From Candidatus Methylacidiphilales bacterium (lineage in GTDB: Bacteria; Verrucomicrobiota; Verrucomicrobiia; Methylacidiphilales; JAAUTS01): a stretch of DNA of 64,000 nucleotides. A program made the translations under genes and the position numbers. The stretch spans positions 1 through 64,000 of the forward strand of contig JAQTNW010000001.1 of the NCBI GenBank assembly GCA_028713655.1, in the 5' to 3' direction. Shown here piece after piece: positions 26,261-35,606 of this stretch. Every line of letters begins with the position of its first letter. Positions within the stretch are counted from its first letter, which is position 1. The notes beneath the pieces were generated by a model, which did not search any database, was not told where the DNA came from, and saw only the letters and a list, made by a program, of their open reading frames with translations.

Positions 26261-27052
26261 ATGCCTATGGATCGTATCCTACTGCTGCTCTCGACGTTTT
26301 GCTTCCTCATGGGGTTTGCCTATACGATGCATGCGCTGGGCGCGCGCATGTACCGTGCCTCCCGGTTTAATTTCGGCGCCATTTTGTGCGGTTTTTTGTT
26401 CCAGACCGCCTTTTTGATGCTGCGCGGCCATGAGTTGAAGCATTGTCCGCTGACCAACCTTTTCGAGGTGATCATTTTTTTAAGTTGGGCGGTGGTGTTG
26501 CTGTATTTTCTGACCGGCTCGGCCTATCGCCTTTCGCTCGCAGGCGCCTTTACATCCCCTCTGGTTTTTACCCTGCAGGTTTTTGCGTTGCTCGCGCCCA
26601 TCGATGTGCCCAGGCGCCCGGAAGTCCAACCCAATCGCTGGCTGGAACTCCACGCCGCGGTGTCTGTGGTTGCCTACGGGGCCTTTGCCCTGGCAGGCGT
26701 GATCGGGTTCATGTATCTGCTGCAGGAACGCCAACTGAAACGCCATCATTTGGGTACCATCTTTTTTCATCTGCCGCCGATCGCCGATCTGGCCGTGGTC
26801 CTCAAGCGGTTGCTATGGACGGGATTCATCCTGCTCAGCGCGGGGTTGCTTTCAGGTTTTGCGGTCGGCTCGCCGATTCCGAAAATCGTGTGGGGGGTTG
26901 CCGTCTGGCTGGTTTATGGCGTGATTTTGCTGGCGGAAAAATGGAAAAAATTCAGCCCTCGCCGGATTGCGTTGCTGTCGCTCGCCGCCTTTGCCTTGAC
27001 GCTGGCAACGCTGTGGGGGCTTAACTTCATTTCGGCCGGGGCGAAAATCTAA
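26261..27052 (+). CDS. CcsA/HemX-type cytochrome c assembly membrane protein
   Basis: A 263-residue protein with about eight TM segments. Family features include the HELKHCPLTNLFEVIIFLSWA stretch (residues 54-74) and the conserved histidine in NRWLELHAAVSVVAYGAF. Proteins of this type either handle haem for cytochrome c maturation (CcsA/ResC) or, when next to hemA as here (5-nt gap), are called HemX and modulate glutamyl-tRNA reductase level. The genetic context favours HemX-like, the histidines favour haem binding. Confidence 0.82.
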   Translation: MPMDRILLLLSTFCFLMGFAYTMHALGARMYRASRFNFGAILCGFLFQTAFLMLRGHELKHCPLTNLFEVIIFLSWAVVLLYFLTGSAYRLSLAGAFTSPLVFTLQVFALLAPIDVPRRPEVQPNRWLELHAAVSVVAYGAFALAGVIGFMYLLQERQLKRHHLGTIFFHLPPIADLAVVLKRLLWTGFILLSAGLLSGFAVGSPIPKIVWGVAVWLVYGVILLAEKWKKFSPRRIALLSLAAFALTLATLWGLNFISAGAKI

Positions 27053-27057
27053 CGGGA

Positions 27058-28092
27058 ATGAACGTCATCTGTCTTGGCCTCAGCCACCAAACCGCCAGCG
27101 TCGAACTCCGGGAAAAGTTCGCGGTGGCGGATGCCGATCTGGCGTCGGCCTCAAACCGTCTTGGCGCGATGGAGGGCATCAGCGAGTCACTCATTCTTTC
27201 CACTTGCAATCGAGTGGAACTATACGCGGCAGTGGATGACTCCAGGCTGGGGTTTGATTCCCTGGACCGTTTTTTGCGCGCGCAGGCGCGGGAACATCAT
27301 TACGATCCGAAGATTTTTTACCAGCATGACACGCCGCACAGCCTCAGGCATCTGTTTCGCGTCGCGTCCGGCCTGGAGTCCATGGTGCTTGGCGAGACGG
27401 AAATCCTCGGACAGGTGAAAAAGGCCTACAACGCGGCCACAATGCACGGCACGACGGCGCGCCATCTCAACAAGCTTTTCCAACGCGCGTTCAATGTGGC
27501 AAAAGAAGTCCGCACGAATACAGCCATCACGCGCGGCCCGGTATCGGTTGGATCGGTTGCGGTCGATCTTGCGCAGAAAATATTCGGGAAGCTTGACGCG
27601 TGCAAAATCATGATCCTGGGCGCCGGAGAAACGGGCGAGCTGACGGCGCGCTCCCTGCTTTCACGCGGGGCGAAAAGTATTTTCGTGGCCAATCGCACCC
27701 ACGCGCGCGCGTCCGCGCTGGCCCTCGAATTGGGGGGAGAAGCGGTGCCTTTCGGCGATTGGGAGTCGCCCCTCAAGGAGATCGACATTCTGATCGGATC
27801 GACCGCTTCGCCGGAGCCCGTGTTGCTGCGCGAAAAACTGGAGCCCATCATGCAGCACCGCAAGGACCGCCCGCTTTTCATCATCGACCTTGCGGTGCCG
27901 CGCGACGTGGATCCTGCGGTGAACAAGCTCGACGGCGTGTATTTGTACGATATTGATGCGTTGCAGGAAATAGCAAGGCAGTCGATGGCAATCCGGCGCC
28001 AGGAACTTTTGGTGTGCGAGCAGATGATCGAGCGGCATGTGAACGAATTTTCGGCCTGGATGGCGGGGGAACATTCCCGCCGGAATATCTAG
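27058..28092 (+). CDS. hemA: Glutamyl-tRNA reductase
   Basis: First enzyme of the C5 haem pathway: reduces Glu-tRNA to glutamate-1-semialdehyde with NADPH. A 344-residue protein, a short form with little or no C-terminal dimerisation domain beyond the spine helix (QEIARQSMAIRRQELLVCEQ). The catalytic Cys lies in ILSTCNRVELYAAV (about residue 48). The substrate-site stretch is SGLESMVLGETEILGQVK and the NADPH motif is ILGAGETGELTARSL. It starts 5 nt after the HemX-like gene. Typical enzymes are about 410-430 residues. Confidence 0.93.
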   Translation: MNVICLGLSHQTASVELREKFAVADADLASASNRLGAMEGISESLILSTCNRVELYAAVDDSRLGFDSLDRFLRAQAREHHYDPKIFYQHDTPHSLRHLFRVASGLESMVLGETEILGQVKKAYNAATMHGTTARHLNKLFQRAFNVAKEVRTNTAITRGPVSVGSVAVDLAQKIFGKLDACKIMILGAGETGELTARSLLSRGAKSIFVANRTHARASALALELGGEAVPFGDWESPLKEIDILIGSTASPEPVLLREKLEPIMQHRKDRPLFIIDLAVPRDVDPAVNKLDGVYLYDIDALQEIARQSMAIRRQELLVCEQMIERHVNEFSAWMAGEHSRRNI

Positions 28093-28167
28093 CGCGGCCG
28101 TCCCGGCTGCGGGTTCAGAGGGCGTCTGGCCTCAAATAATGAAACGACACAGCGGTAGTTTTTCCAT

Positions 28168-28196
28168 AAAAACCTTGGGCGGGACGCCCAAGCCAC
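28168..28196. repeat. Family E hairpin, copy E1
   Basis: Palindrome CTTGGGCG-gga-CGCCCAAG (28174-28192) inside a 29-bp sequence that recurs exactly at 45518-45546. Both copies lie between convergent genes. A REP-like or terminator role is likely; there is no T-run after the stem in the hemA direction. Confidence 0.65.
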
Positions 28197-28197
28197 G

Positions 28198-29016
28198 TTA
28201 ATGCGCCGCTGCGGCGTGATGCGAAAATTTCCAGATTAGCAAGCCCACTGCAATCAGCACGGCGCCGCCAATCACAATCCAGACAATCCAATCCGGCCTG
28301 CTTTTAGCTTTCAACTGGGGGTTGGATGTTTCGATTTTTGCGGCGGGTGATTGCTGTGCAGCCTGGGATGCTGGAAGAAAAGCGGAGCTGGGCAAAGCGC
28401 TGACGACAGAGGGGGTGGGGTGGCCGATCACGTTTTTCTTGTGTATGAATTGTGTGGTCGGTTGGGTGCTGCGCCCGCTTCTCATGACGTCGGCAGCTTT
28501 GGTTCGTATGACTTGTCCTGGAGGAAGGGGCTCCGGTGAAAGTGGCATCGGGGGAGTTTGGAGGGGTGCGGGAGGTGTGAAGGGTACGGGAGCGGGATCG
28601 GGACTCTCAGGCGGGCTCTCGGGTTGGGTTTGCGGGTAAAGATCCGAGTTTTGTTCGTATTGGCGGGCTTGATTTTCCATGTGAGTCAGCCATGCGCCCT
28701 GGCCGGCCAATTGTTCTTCACTAAGCTCGGAAAGTACGAAGAAAACTTTTCCGAGCTGTAAAATATTTCCGTATGCCAGAGGTGAAAGGTGGATGCGTCG
28801 GCCATTGATGGCGACCCCATTCATGGAGCGAAGATCCTCGACCATCCATTGTCCTGCGGTTTTGTAAATGCGCGCGTGCGTACGGCTGACGGAGGTGGAT
28901 TGTGTGTGAATCTGGCAGTTTGGAAGACGACCGATAAACTGCTCTGTTTCACTCAGAGCATAATACTTTTTCAATCCCTCGTTTTCTGCGTCAAGCAAGG
29001 AAATAAGAGTCGCCAC
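28198..29016 (-). CDS. FHA-domain protein with C-terminal membrane anchor
   Basis: A 272-residue protein with an N-terminal FHA phosphothreonine-binding domain (about residues 20-95): FIGRLPNCQIHTQSTSVSRTHARIY, SMNGVAINGRRI. A Pro/Gln-rich linker (about 125-235) and a C-terminal TM (about 245-264, WIVWIVIGGAVLIAVGLLIW) follow. The tail-anchored layout puts the FHA domain in the cytosol. The start is GTG at 29016. No kinase gene is adjacent, so the partner is unknown. Confidence 0.85.
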   Translation of the reverse strand: MATLISLLDAENEGLKKYYALSETEQFIGRLPNCQIHTQSTSVSRTHARIYKTAGQWMVEDLRSMNGVAINGRRIHLSPLAYGNILQLGKVFFVLSELSEEQLAGQGAWLTHMENQARQYEQNSDLYPQTQPESPPESPDPAPVPFTPPAPLQTPPMPLSPEPLPPGQVIRTKAADVMRSGRSTQPTTQFIHKKNVIGHPTPSVVSALPSSAFLPASQAAQQSPAAKIETSNPQLKAKSRPDWIVWIVIGGAVLIAVGLLIWKFSHHAAAAH

Positions 29017-29019
29017 AGG

Positions 29020-29153
29020 CTTAGGATAAGCAGGCCAGCCGCTAAGCGCAAGTTTGCTGTTTGGCCCGGATGGTTCACACGCTTCTGAAAACCCCTGCAG
29101 AGTGTGTTGTCAAAAGACCGGGCAAAAACAGGGGAGTATCCCCATCCGGGCAG
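29020..29153. repeat. Family A element (A3) with an adjacent B right-end fragment
   Basis: A3 spans 29063-29153 with ends GGCCCGGATGG / CCATCCGGGC; the outer TA pairs have been lost but the G/C change at the inner position is matched on both sides. Just to its left, 29022-29036 (GGATAAGCAGGCC) matches the right end of B1, so this looks like an eroded B-A pair. Confidence 0.65.
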
Positions 29154-29438
29154 TGCTGCGGGAGCCAAAGCTGCTCCGCAGAGGCCAGGTTTTGGCGGGC
29201 GGGTTTGACTGTCTGAAGACAGCGTGCAGCAAATTTTAAACCAAAAATCTGATTTCTATAACATTAAAGTGATAAAAATGGCTTGTTTAATTGAGAAATT
29301 GGCGATTTCATTAACGCCGAAACAATAATTTAGAATTGTAAAAAACGCCCTTCTCAAATCCTTTCAAGGTGGTATTTTTAAAAATATCGGCGCCTGCACG
29401 GATGGTGCCAAAAGCTGGAAGGGAGAGTTGGAGTTACA
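29154..29438. promoter_or_regulatory. AT-rich leader of the pyruvate dehydrogenase operon
   Basis: Gene-free AT-rich stretch upstream of pdhA. Contains a perfect 14-bp palindrome TATTTTTAAAAATA at 29373-29386, about 53 bp before the start, and TTGAGAAATTGGCG near 29291 as a possible -35 region. A GGGAGAGTTGGAG ribosome-binding region precedes the ATG. Regulator unknown. Confidence 0.4.
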
Positions 29439-30557
29439 ATGCCATTATTACAAGAAGCCGAAGTCAAAGGTGCAAACGTTGTGAAAAACGTGGCTGCCTC
29501 CTATGATTCCGTGCTGATCAATAAAGCATTGCCTGCGGAGGAGAAAATCGGCCTTTTGCGCCAAATGCTCCGGATACGCCGCTTTGAAGAACGCTCTCTG
29601 AAGGCTTACCAAGCGGGTTCCATCGGCGGGTTCCTTCATTTATATATAGGCCAGGAAGCGGTCGCCGTGGGTTCGATTTCTGTCTGTGGCCGCAATGACC
29701 ATTTCATCACCGCCTATCGCGATCACGGGCATGCCCTCGCCGTCGGTATGGGCATGAACGAATGCATGGCCGAGCTTTTCGGAAAAGTCACGGGATGTTC
29801 CAAAGGCAAGGGGGGATCGATGCATTTTTTCGCACCGGACAAGAACTTCTGGGGCGGGCACGGGATTGTCGGCGGCCAGACGCCGTTGGGTCTTGGGTTG
29901 GCTTATTATCTTAAATACAAAAAAATCAGCGGGGCCTGCCTGTGCTATCTGGGCGACGGGGCGGTCAACCAGGGGGTTTTCCATGAGTCGTTGAACATGG
30001 CATCGCTCTGGGACTTGCCGGTGATTTACGTCATTGAAAACAATTTATATTCCATGGGCACCAGCTTGGATCGGTCCTCCGCATTCTGCGAGTCCCTGGC
30101 CAAACGGGCTGAAGGGTACAACATGGACTGGGATGTTTGCCAGGGGCACGATGTTTATGAAGTCCGGGCCAAAACTGCGGAAGCGCTCGACCGGGCGCAC
30201 CGCCAGTCGAGGCCGTCCCTGCTTGAAATTCAAACGTATCGTTACCGGGGCCACTCGGTCGCCGACGCCAACGCCGAAAAATACCGCGACAAGGAAGAGA
30301 TTGAAGAATACAAGCGCACGAAAGACCCCATTGTTTTGTTCCGGGAAAAACTGATCGCGGAGGGCGTTTTGAACGCGGAGACCGCTGAGCAAATCGACAA
30401 GGCTGCCAAGGACGAGTCTGCCGCTTCGATAAAATTTGCGGAGGAAAGCCCCTGGCCCGACGAATCCGCGATCCGCGAAGATGTGTATTGGGAAACGGAC
30501 AACCCTGCGGAAAAAAAATCCGAGGGCCGTATTTTTTTCAACGACGAACTGGAATAA
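29439..30557 (+). CDS. pdhA: Pyruvate dehydrogenase E1 component, alpha subunit
   Basis: Thiamine-diphosphate-dependent decarboxylation of pyruvate and reductive acetylation of lipoyl-E2, together with the beta subunit. A 372-residue protein with GFLHLYIGQEAVAVG, YRDHGHALAVGM and SKGKGGSMHFF. The ThDP/Mg motif begins GDGAVNQGVFHESLNMA and continues to ENN. The phosphorylation-loop-like region is YRYRGHSVADAN. First gene of a pdhA-pdhB-pdhC operon; pdhB follows after 11 nt. Confidence 0.95.
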   Translation: MPLLQEAEVKGANVVKNVAASYDSVLINKALPAEEKIGLLRQMLRIRRFEERSLKAYQAGSIGGFLHLYIGQEAVAVGSISVCGRNDHFITAYRDHGHALAVGMGMNECMAELFGKVTGCSKGKGGSMHFFAPDKNFWGGHGIVGGQTPLGLGLAYYLKYKKISGACLCYLGDGAVNQGVFHESLNMASLWDLPVIYVIENNLYSMGTSLDRSSAFCESLAKRAEGYNMDWDVCQGHDVYEVRAKTAEALDRAHRQSRPSLLEIQTYRYRGHSVADANAEKYRDKEEIEEYKRTKDPIVLFREKLIAEGVLNAETAEQIDKAAKDESAASIKFAEESPWPDESAIREDVYWETDNPAEKKSEGRIFFNDELE

Positions 30558-30568
30558 TTTTTGATCCT

Positions 30569-31543
30569 ATGCGCACCCTGACATATCGTGAAGCCCTCCG
30601 TGAAGGCATGTCCGAAGAAATCGAGCGTGATGAGAACGTTGTGATCATCGGGGAAGAAGTCGCGCAATACAATGGCGCTTATAAAGTCACCGAAGGCATG
30701 TTGGAGAAATACGGCGAAAAGCGGATCGTGGACGCCCCCATCAGCGAGGGCGCGTTCATCGGGATGGGGATCGGCGCCTCCATGCTGGGCCTGCGCCCGG
30801 TGATGGAATTGATGTTTTTCAGTTTTGCCTACGTGGCCTGGGACCAGATGATCAACAATGCCTCATCCCTGCGCTACATGTCCGGCGGCCAGATTAATTG
30901 CCCGATCGTCATCCGCGGCCCGGCCAACGGCGGCACCAATGTCGGCGCCACGCATTCGCACACGCCGGAAAACGCCATTGCCAACGTCCCCGGCCTCAAG
31001 GTGGTTTGTCCCGCCACGGCGTATGATGCAAAGGGCCTGATCAAGAGCGCGATCCGCGACAACGATCCGGTTTATTTCATGGAAAACACCCTGCTGTACG
31101 GCGAGAGCTGGGAAGTGCCGGAAGAGGAATATCTTATCCCGCTGGGCAAAGCCGACATCAAGCGCGAGGGCAAGGACCTCACCATCGTGGCCCACGGACG
31201 CCCCGTCATCCTGGCATTGAAGGCGGCCGAAATTCTGGAGGCCGAGCACGACCTGGATGTCGAGGTGGTGGACTTGCGTTCCATCCGCCCGTTGGATGAG
31301 GAAACCATTATCAATTCGGTGAAGAAAACAAACCGGGTGCTTTTGGTTGAGGAAAACAAGCCGTTTTGCGGCGTGGGCGCCCAGATCTCGCACCTGATCC
31401 AGGAGAAGGCGTTTGATTTCCTGGATGCCCCTGTCAAGCGGCTTTCGTCAATTGACGCGCCCGCCATTTATTCCGATCCGCTTGAAAAACGCCAGGTTCC
31501 AAACGTGGACCGCATCATCAAGGCCGCTCTTTCCGTCGGCTGA
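30569..31543 (+). CDS. pdhB: Pyruvate dehydrogenase E1 component, beta subunit
   Basis: A 324-residue beta subunit beginning MRTLTYREALREGMSEEIER (ATG at 30569, preferred over the in-frame upstream start at 30488 that would overlap pdhA and lacks similarity). It carries IIGEEVAQYNGAYKVTEGM, the cofactor-site glutamate region DAPISEGAFIGMGIG, GGTNVGATHSHTPENA, and a transketolase C-terminal domain (IVAHGRPVILALKAAEIL). Forms an alpha2beta2 enzyme with PdhA. Confidence 0.96.
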   Translation: MRTLTYREALREGMSEEIERDENVVIIGEEVAQYNGAYKVTEGMLEKYGEKRIVDAPISEGAFIGMGIGASMLGLRPVMELMFFSFAYVAWDQMINNASSLRYMSGGQINCPIVIRGPANGGTNVGATHSHTPENAIANVPGLKVVCPATAYDAKGLIKSAIRDNDPVYFMENTLLYGESWEVPEEEYLIPLGKADIKREGKDLTIVAHGRPVILALKAAEILEAEHDLDVEVVDLRSIRPLDEETIINSVKKTNRVLLVEENKPFCGVGAQISHLIQEKAFDFLDAPVKRLSSIDAPAIYSDPLEKRQVPNVDRIIKAALSVG

Positions 31544-31590
31544 CTGCTCGAATCTGAAATTTAAAATCCCAAATTTGAAATAATCACGAC

Positions 31591-32838
31591 ATGGCCGATA
31601 TCATTGAAATGCCCAAACTGAGCGATACGATGACCGAGGGAACGGTTGTCAAGTGGCTCAAAAACGTAGGGGACAAAATCGGAAGCGGCGAGGTGATTGC
31701 CGAAATCGAGACCGACAAGGCCACGATGGACCTTGAGGCCTTTGACTCCGGTGTTCTGCTCAAAATCGTCGCCCCTGCGGGCGCGCGGGTTGCCTGCAAG
31801 GCCCCTATCGCGGTCATTGGCGAAAAAGGGGAAAATGCCGATGAAGCTTTGGCCAAAGCGCCCGCTCCGGCGCCGTCAGCCCAGGCCAAACCGGCCCCTG
31901 CTGCCTATGCTCACGCTCCGGTTGCCGCACCTGTCGAGGTTTCCAGTCCGAAACAGGAAACTTTGGGAGGCCGGATCAAGGCATCGCCGCTGGCAAAAAA
32001 AGTTGCCGCGGAGCTGAATGTGATTTTATCCTCGCTCACGGGCAGCGGCCCCGGCGGGCGCATCGTGAAAAAGGATGTGTTGGGCGCGGGCCAGAACCGC
32101 GGTGGTGGTGGCGGATGGTTTCATCCGTCCGGACCGGTGGCTCAGGACGGGTTGATTCCCCTGACAAACATGCGCAGGACCATTGCCCGGCGCCTGCAGG
32201 AGAGCAAGCAGCAAATTCCGCATTTTTACACCGAAATGGAAGTGGATATGGCGGCCTGCATCAAGCTGCGCGAGGAACTCAACGCGCGGCTCGAAAAACA
32301 GCCGCAGCCGGCCAAGATCAGCTTCAATGATTTTGTACTGAAGGCCTGCGCGCAAGCCATCCGCAAAGTGCCGTCGATCAATTCTTCATTTGGAGAGGAA
32401 GCCATCCATCAGCATGGCAGCGTGGATTTGGCGTTCGGTGTTGCGATTCCCGGAGGATTGATTACTCCGATCATCCGGAACGCCCAGGACAAGAACCTCA
32501 AGCAAATCAGCATTGAAGCCAGGGAACTGGCGGGCCGCGCCAAGGAAGGCAAACTCAATCCCCAGGAATATTCCGGCGGCACCTTTACAGTCAGCAACCT
32601 CGGCATGTTCGGCGTGGACTGGTTTAGCGCCATTGTAAATCCTCCCCAGGCCGCCATTCTGGCCGTGGGCAACATCGTCAAAAAACCAGTCGTCAACGAG
32701 CACGACCAGATTGTCATCGGCTATCGCATGAGCCTTGTGCTCTCGGCGGATCATCGCGTGGTGGACGGCGCCGATGGCGCCAAATTCCTGACCGAGGTCA
32801 AGGCCCTGCTCGAAGTGCCGGGATTGTTGCTGGTTTGA
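31591..32838 (+). CDS. pdhC: Dihydrolipoamide acetyltransferase (E2) of pyruvate dehydrogenase
   Basis: A 415-residue E2 with one lipoyl domain (residues 1-75, lipoyl Lys in EIETDKATMDLEAF) and an Ala/Pro-rich linker. The E1/E3-binding domain (about 128-165) reads ASPLAKKVAAELNV then GPGGRIVKKDVL. The catalytic acyltransferase core (about 185-415) has active site SADHRVVDGADGAKFL. The linker after the binding domain contains GGGGGWF, unusual but harmless. No E3 gene is adjacent; it must be encoded elsewhere. Confidence 0.95.
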   Translation: MADIIEMPKLSDTMTEGTVVKWLKNVGDKIGSGEVIAEIETDKATMDLEAFDSGVLLKIVAPAGARVACKAPIAVIGEKGENADEALAKAPAPAPSAQAKPAPAAYAHAPVAAPVEVSSPKQETLGGRIKASPLAKKVAAELNVILSSLTGSGPGGRIVKKDVLGAGQNRGGGGGWFHPSGPVAQDGLIPLTNMRRTIARRLQESKQQIPHFYTEMEVDMAACIKLREELNARLEKQPQPAKISFNDFVLKACAQAIRKVPSINSSFGEEAIHQHGSVDLAFGVAIPGGLITPIIRNAQDKNLKQISIEARELAGRAKEGKLNPQEYSGGTFTVSNLGMFGVDWFSAIVNPPQAAILAVGNIVKKPVVNEHDQIVIGYRMSLVLSADHRVVDGADGAKFLTEVKALLEVPGLLLV

Positions 32839-32994
32839 ACGGATCACTAGTTTTAAGTTTGCAAGTCTTAAGCAGCTTCCATCCTGTGTCTTTAGTTCTC
32901 ACGCGCGACGAATCCGTGCTTTGGCGGACCTTTTGCGACTCCCGCTCGCGATGCCTATCGCGGGTTGCGTTCAAATGTCTTTGAATAGTTCCAG

Positions 32995-33777
32995 TTACGA
33001 AGATGGCAGGACGGGTTCGACGAGGGACGAGGATATCCAGCCCTTGCTTCCGCTGTAACTTTCCACATACAAAAAATTGCCGTATCGTTTCAATGTCTGC
33101 ACGGTTTCGCCCCCGTGCAGAGAGGAGACGTTCGCAGCGGTATCAAACGGTGAAACCTTGACCGGCGCTTCGGAGGCCACGACAACCCCGCGGTTGAGTT
33201 GTGAGGTTTGGAACAGCATTCCGCTCGCAGAGAGCAGCAACAGTACAATCCCGCAAAAAAACAGGGCGCGGCACACCGCTTGCGGCGATGAACCGGGTTT
33301 CCCAAAATTCAGCCACAAGCCGTTGAGCAGGGAGGACAGCGCAAGGATGAGGAGCGAAGTAAAGCCGATCCAGGCCCAGGTATTCAGGCTGCAGAAAAGA
33401 AACAGCCTGCCCCACTCCGGTTCTGGCGGGGCGGCCAGTCCGGCTTTTTTCCGGACGTTTTCAAGGTTTGCCTGCACATCGGGGTCGGATGGATCCATGA
33501 GCAGCGCGCGCTCGTATTGCAGCACCGCGCGGCCGACATCCCCCTTCGAGTAATAGGCATTCCCGAGGTTCAGCAGGATCGATGACGACAACGTTTTCTT
33601 CTGAATCAATTCCTCATAGCCCTGGATGGCATCATCAAACTTTCCCTCAGAATAGGCGCGGTTTGAATTTTCAAAGACGCTTGTGTCTGGCAGTCCGGCA
33701 TGGGCGGACACGAGCAGTATGACACTCAATACCGGCACAAGCCCTGCAGTTTTGATTTGGAACAGGATTTTTTTCAT
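32995..33777 (-). CDS. batE: BatE-like TPR/SH3 membrane protein
   Basis: A 260-residue last gene of the moxR/bat operon. A signal peptide or N-terminal TM (about 8-27) is followed by two to three TPR units (about 35-110, AYSEGKFDDAIQGYEEL, NLGNAYYSKGDVGRAVLQY). Two TM segments cover about 130-190. A C-terminal SH3b domain (about 200-260) contains HGGETVQTLKRYGNFLYV and GSKGWISSSLVEP. The start overlaps the batD stop by 4 nt. Bat proteins are implicated in oxygen/stress tolerance. Confidence 0.85.
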   Translation of the reverse strand: MKKILFQIKTAGLVPVLSVILLVSAHAGLPDTSVFENSNRAYSEGKFDDAIQGYEELIQKKTLSSSILLNLGNAYYSKGDVGRAVLQYERALLMDPSDPDVQANLENVRKKAGLAAPPEPEWGRLFLFCSLNTWAWIGFTSLLILALSSLLNGLWLNFGKPGSSPQAVCRALFFCGIVLLLLSASGMLFQTSQLNRGVVVASEAPVKVSPFDTAANVSSLHGGETVQTLKRYGNFLYVESYSGSKGWISSSLVEPVLPSS

Positions 33778-35606
33778 GGTTGACCGTTCGTTTGTTTGAG
33801 TTCGTTGAGCACACGTTCCTTGTAATCGAGCATTTCCTCGCGGCTGAGCCGACGGCCGGCATAGGACACCGCATCCGCCATTTCAAAAATACCGCATGCG
33901 GATTCCGCGGCGTCGCCCAAGCGCTCCCGAATATCCGACAGCGTGATGCTTTCCGGATTCATCCCCCAACGGCGCGCAAAATTTTCACTCAAGGCCCGAC
34001 AGGCCGCTTCGGCAAAAGAGGCTGAGTCCTCGTTTGCGACCGCAGACTCCAGCGCGCCCATGGCTTCGCGCACACGCTTGGACACATGAAGATCGAGACG
34101 GTACTCGGGATTCATCATTCGGGTGTGCCTCCTTTTCAGGAGCAACCCCGCAAGACCCAGTAGAAGTGGAACGCCTTGCAAAGCCCAGAACCAGGGCCGT
34201 TGAAACAAGGGCTTCCATTCATGCTGCACAGAGCCCAGATCGACATGTATTGCCACCAGATCCGCTTTTTTGACCACTGCAGGATTTCCCTGTGCGGTTT
34301 GTTTGGCGGATTTCAAGGCTGCATCTGCGGCGGGGAGGATTGCTACCACAGGAACGGATGGTTTCAAAATTTCATATCGGGAAGTCTCGGGATCGAAATA
34401 GGAAAATTCCACCGCCGGGAGCGATTTGGATTCCGCGTCCTGGGGGATCAGCACCTGCTCGAATGTTTTGGTTCCCTCGTAACCCGCGGAATCGGCGGGT
34501 TTGAAATTGCTGCCGGGAGCGTAGGTCTTCCATCCGTTTGATTGCTCCAGGACCGGCGCCGTCACGCGGTCAAAGTTTCCCTTGCCTGTGATTTCCATTT
34601 TCAGGTTCAAGGGATCTCCGACTCGCACTTCCCTGGCGCTTGTGCTCATGTTCAATTCAAATTTTCCAATGGCGCCGTTGAAGGACGCCGGTTTGCCCTC
34701 CGACGGCAGGGCAAGCACCGTTACTTCCTTCTGCGGACTGCTGACGGTGATGGTCTTGGCCACGGTTCGACTGAAGAAATTGCTGAAAAACGGATCGTTT
34801 CCAAAAGCATCATTCGGCGCGGCCCTTTCCCGCTTCAGCACCGTGATGTTGACGTCGAACGAAAGCGGAAACTTTCCTTCCTTGATTGCGGACAATGTGG
34901 TCGGCGCGGTCAGAACAAGGTAGGGGATTCCCTCGATGGTCTGTTCCTCCTGTTGGAACCGCAACGGTTGGAAAGCAAACGCATCCCCGTGCAGGACCGG
35001 TTGTGACAAATTCCGGGCCTCCATGCGCTCCTGGATGTAAATCCGAATGGTGACTGGCGTGACCTGGCCCACATAAAGTTTTTCTGACAAATCGGAAATG
35101 CGCACGAATGCCAGTTGGTTTGCAGCATCCTTGTCGGGCAACGCAGCTTCAGGCTGTGGCGTGGCTGGAGCGCCGGGAGGGGGAGCGGACGCGGAGGGGG
35201 CTCCGGATGCGCCGCCGCCGACCTGTTTCAGCACCGTCAATTTCAAAGGCAGGGTTTGATAGGTTTTGCCGCCCAGATCGGTTGTGATGGGCGGGATCGA
35301 ATACTCACCTGTCTTGGATGCGACGGCCTGATACACAAGGGTTGTATTGATGCTCTGTTTCCAGTTGATGATCTGGATTTGTGTGCTGCGGCCGACCTGG
35401 TCAAAACGAAGGCCCGGCACATCCGGAAGTTTTGGGTTTGCCGACGCATCGCCCGTGACGGTCACCGTCAACTCCGCCGACTCGCCCAATGAAATTTTAT
35501 CGGAGGACAGCGATGCTTTTATTCCGGCGTCGTCCGCGTGGAGAAACGGAACGCAAAAAAGGAAACCGGCAACAGTTGAAAGCAGTATTCTATTTTTCAT
35601 ATTCAC
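33774..35606 (-). CDS. batD: BatD-like protein (oxygen tolerance family)
   Basis: A 610-residue protein with a signal peptide (residues 1-24) and beta-rich BatD domains: SLSSDKISLGESAELTVTVTGD near the start and SAREVRVGDPLNLKMEITGKG in the middle. One TM (about 478-500, FWALQGVPLLLGLAGLLL) and a cytosolic helical tail follow. A Gly/Ala/Pro insert lies near residue 130-160. It begins directly after the upstream gene and overlaps batE by ATGA. A Met two codons downstream (35600) is an alternative start. Confidence 0.88.
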   Translation of the reverse strand: MNMKNRILLSTVAGFLFCVPFLHADDAGIKASLSSDKISLGESAELTVTVTGDASANPKLPDVPGLRFDQVGRSTQIQIINWKQSINTTLVYQAVASKTGEYSIPPITTDLGGKTYQTLPLKLTVLKQVGGGASGAPSASAPPPGAPATPQPEAALPDKDAANQLAFVRISDLSEKLYVGQVTPVTIRIYIQERMEARNLSQPVLHGDAFAFQPLRFQQEEQTIEGIPYLVLTAPTTLSAIKEGKFPLSFDVNITVLKRERAAPNDAFGNDPFFSNFFSRTVAKTITVSSPQKEVTVLALPSEGKPASFNGAIGKFELNMSTSAREVRVGDPLNLKMEITGKGNFDRVTAPVLEQSNGWKTYAPGSNFKPADSAGYEGTKTFEQVLIPQDAESKSLPAVEFSYFDPETSRYEILKPSVPVVAILPAADAALKSAKQTAQGNPAVVKKADLVAIHVDLGSVQHEWKPLFQRPWFWALQGVPLLLGLAGLLLKRRHTRMMNPEYRLDLHVSKRVREAMGALESAVANEDSASFAEAACRALSENFARRWGMNPESITLSDIRERLGDAAESACGIFEMADAVSYAGRRLSREEMLDYKERVLNELKQTNGQP

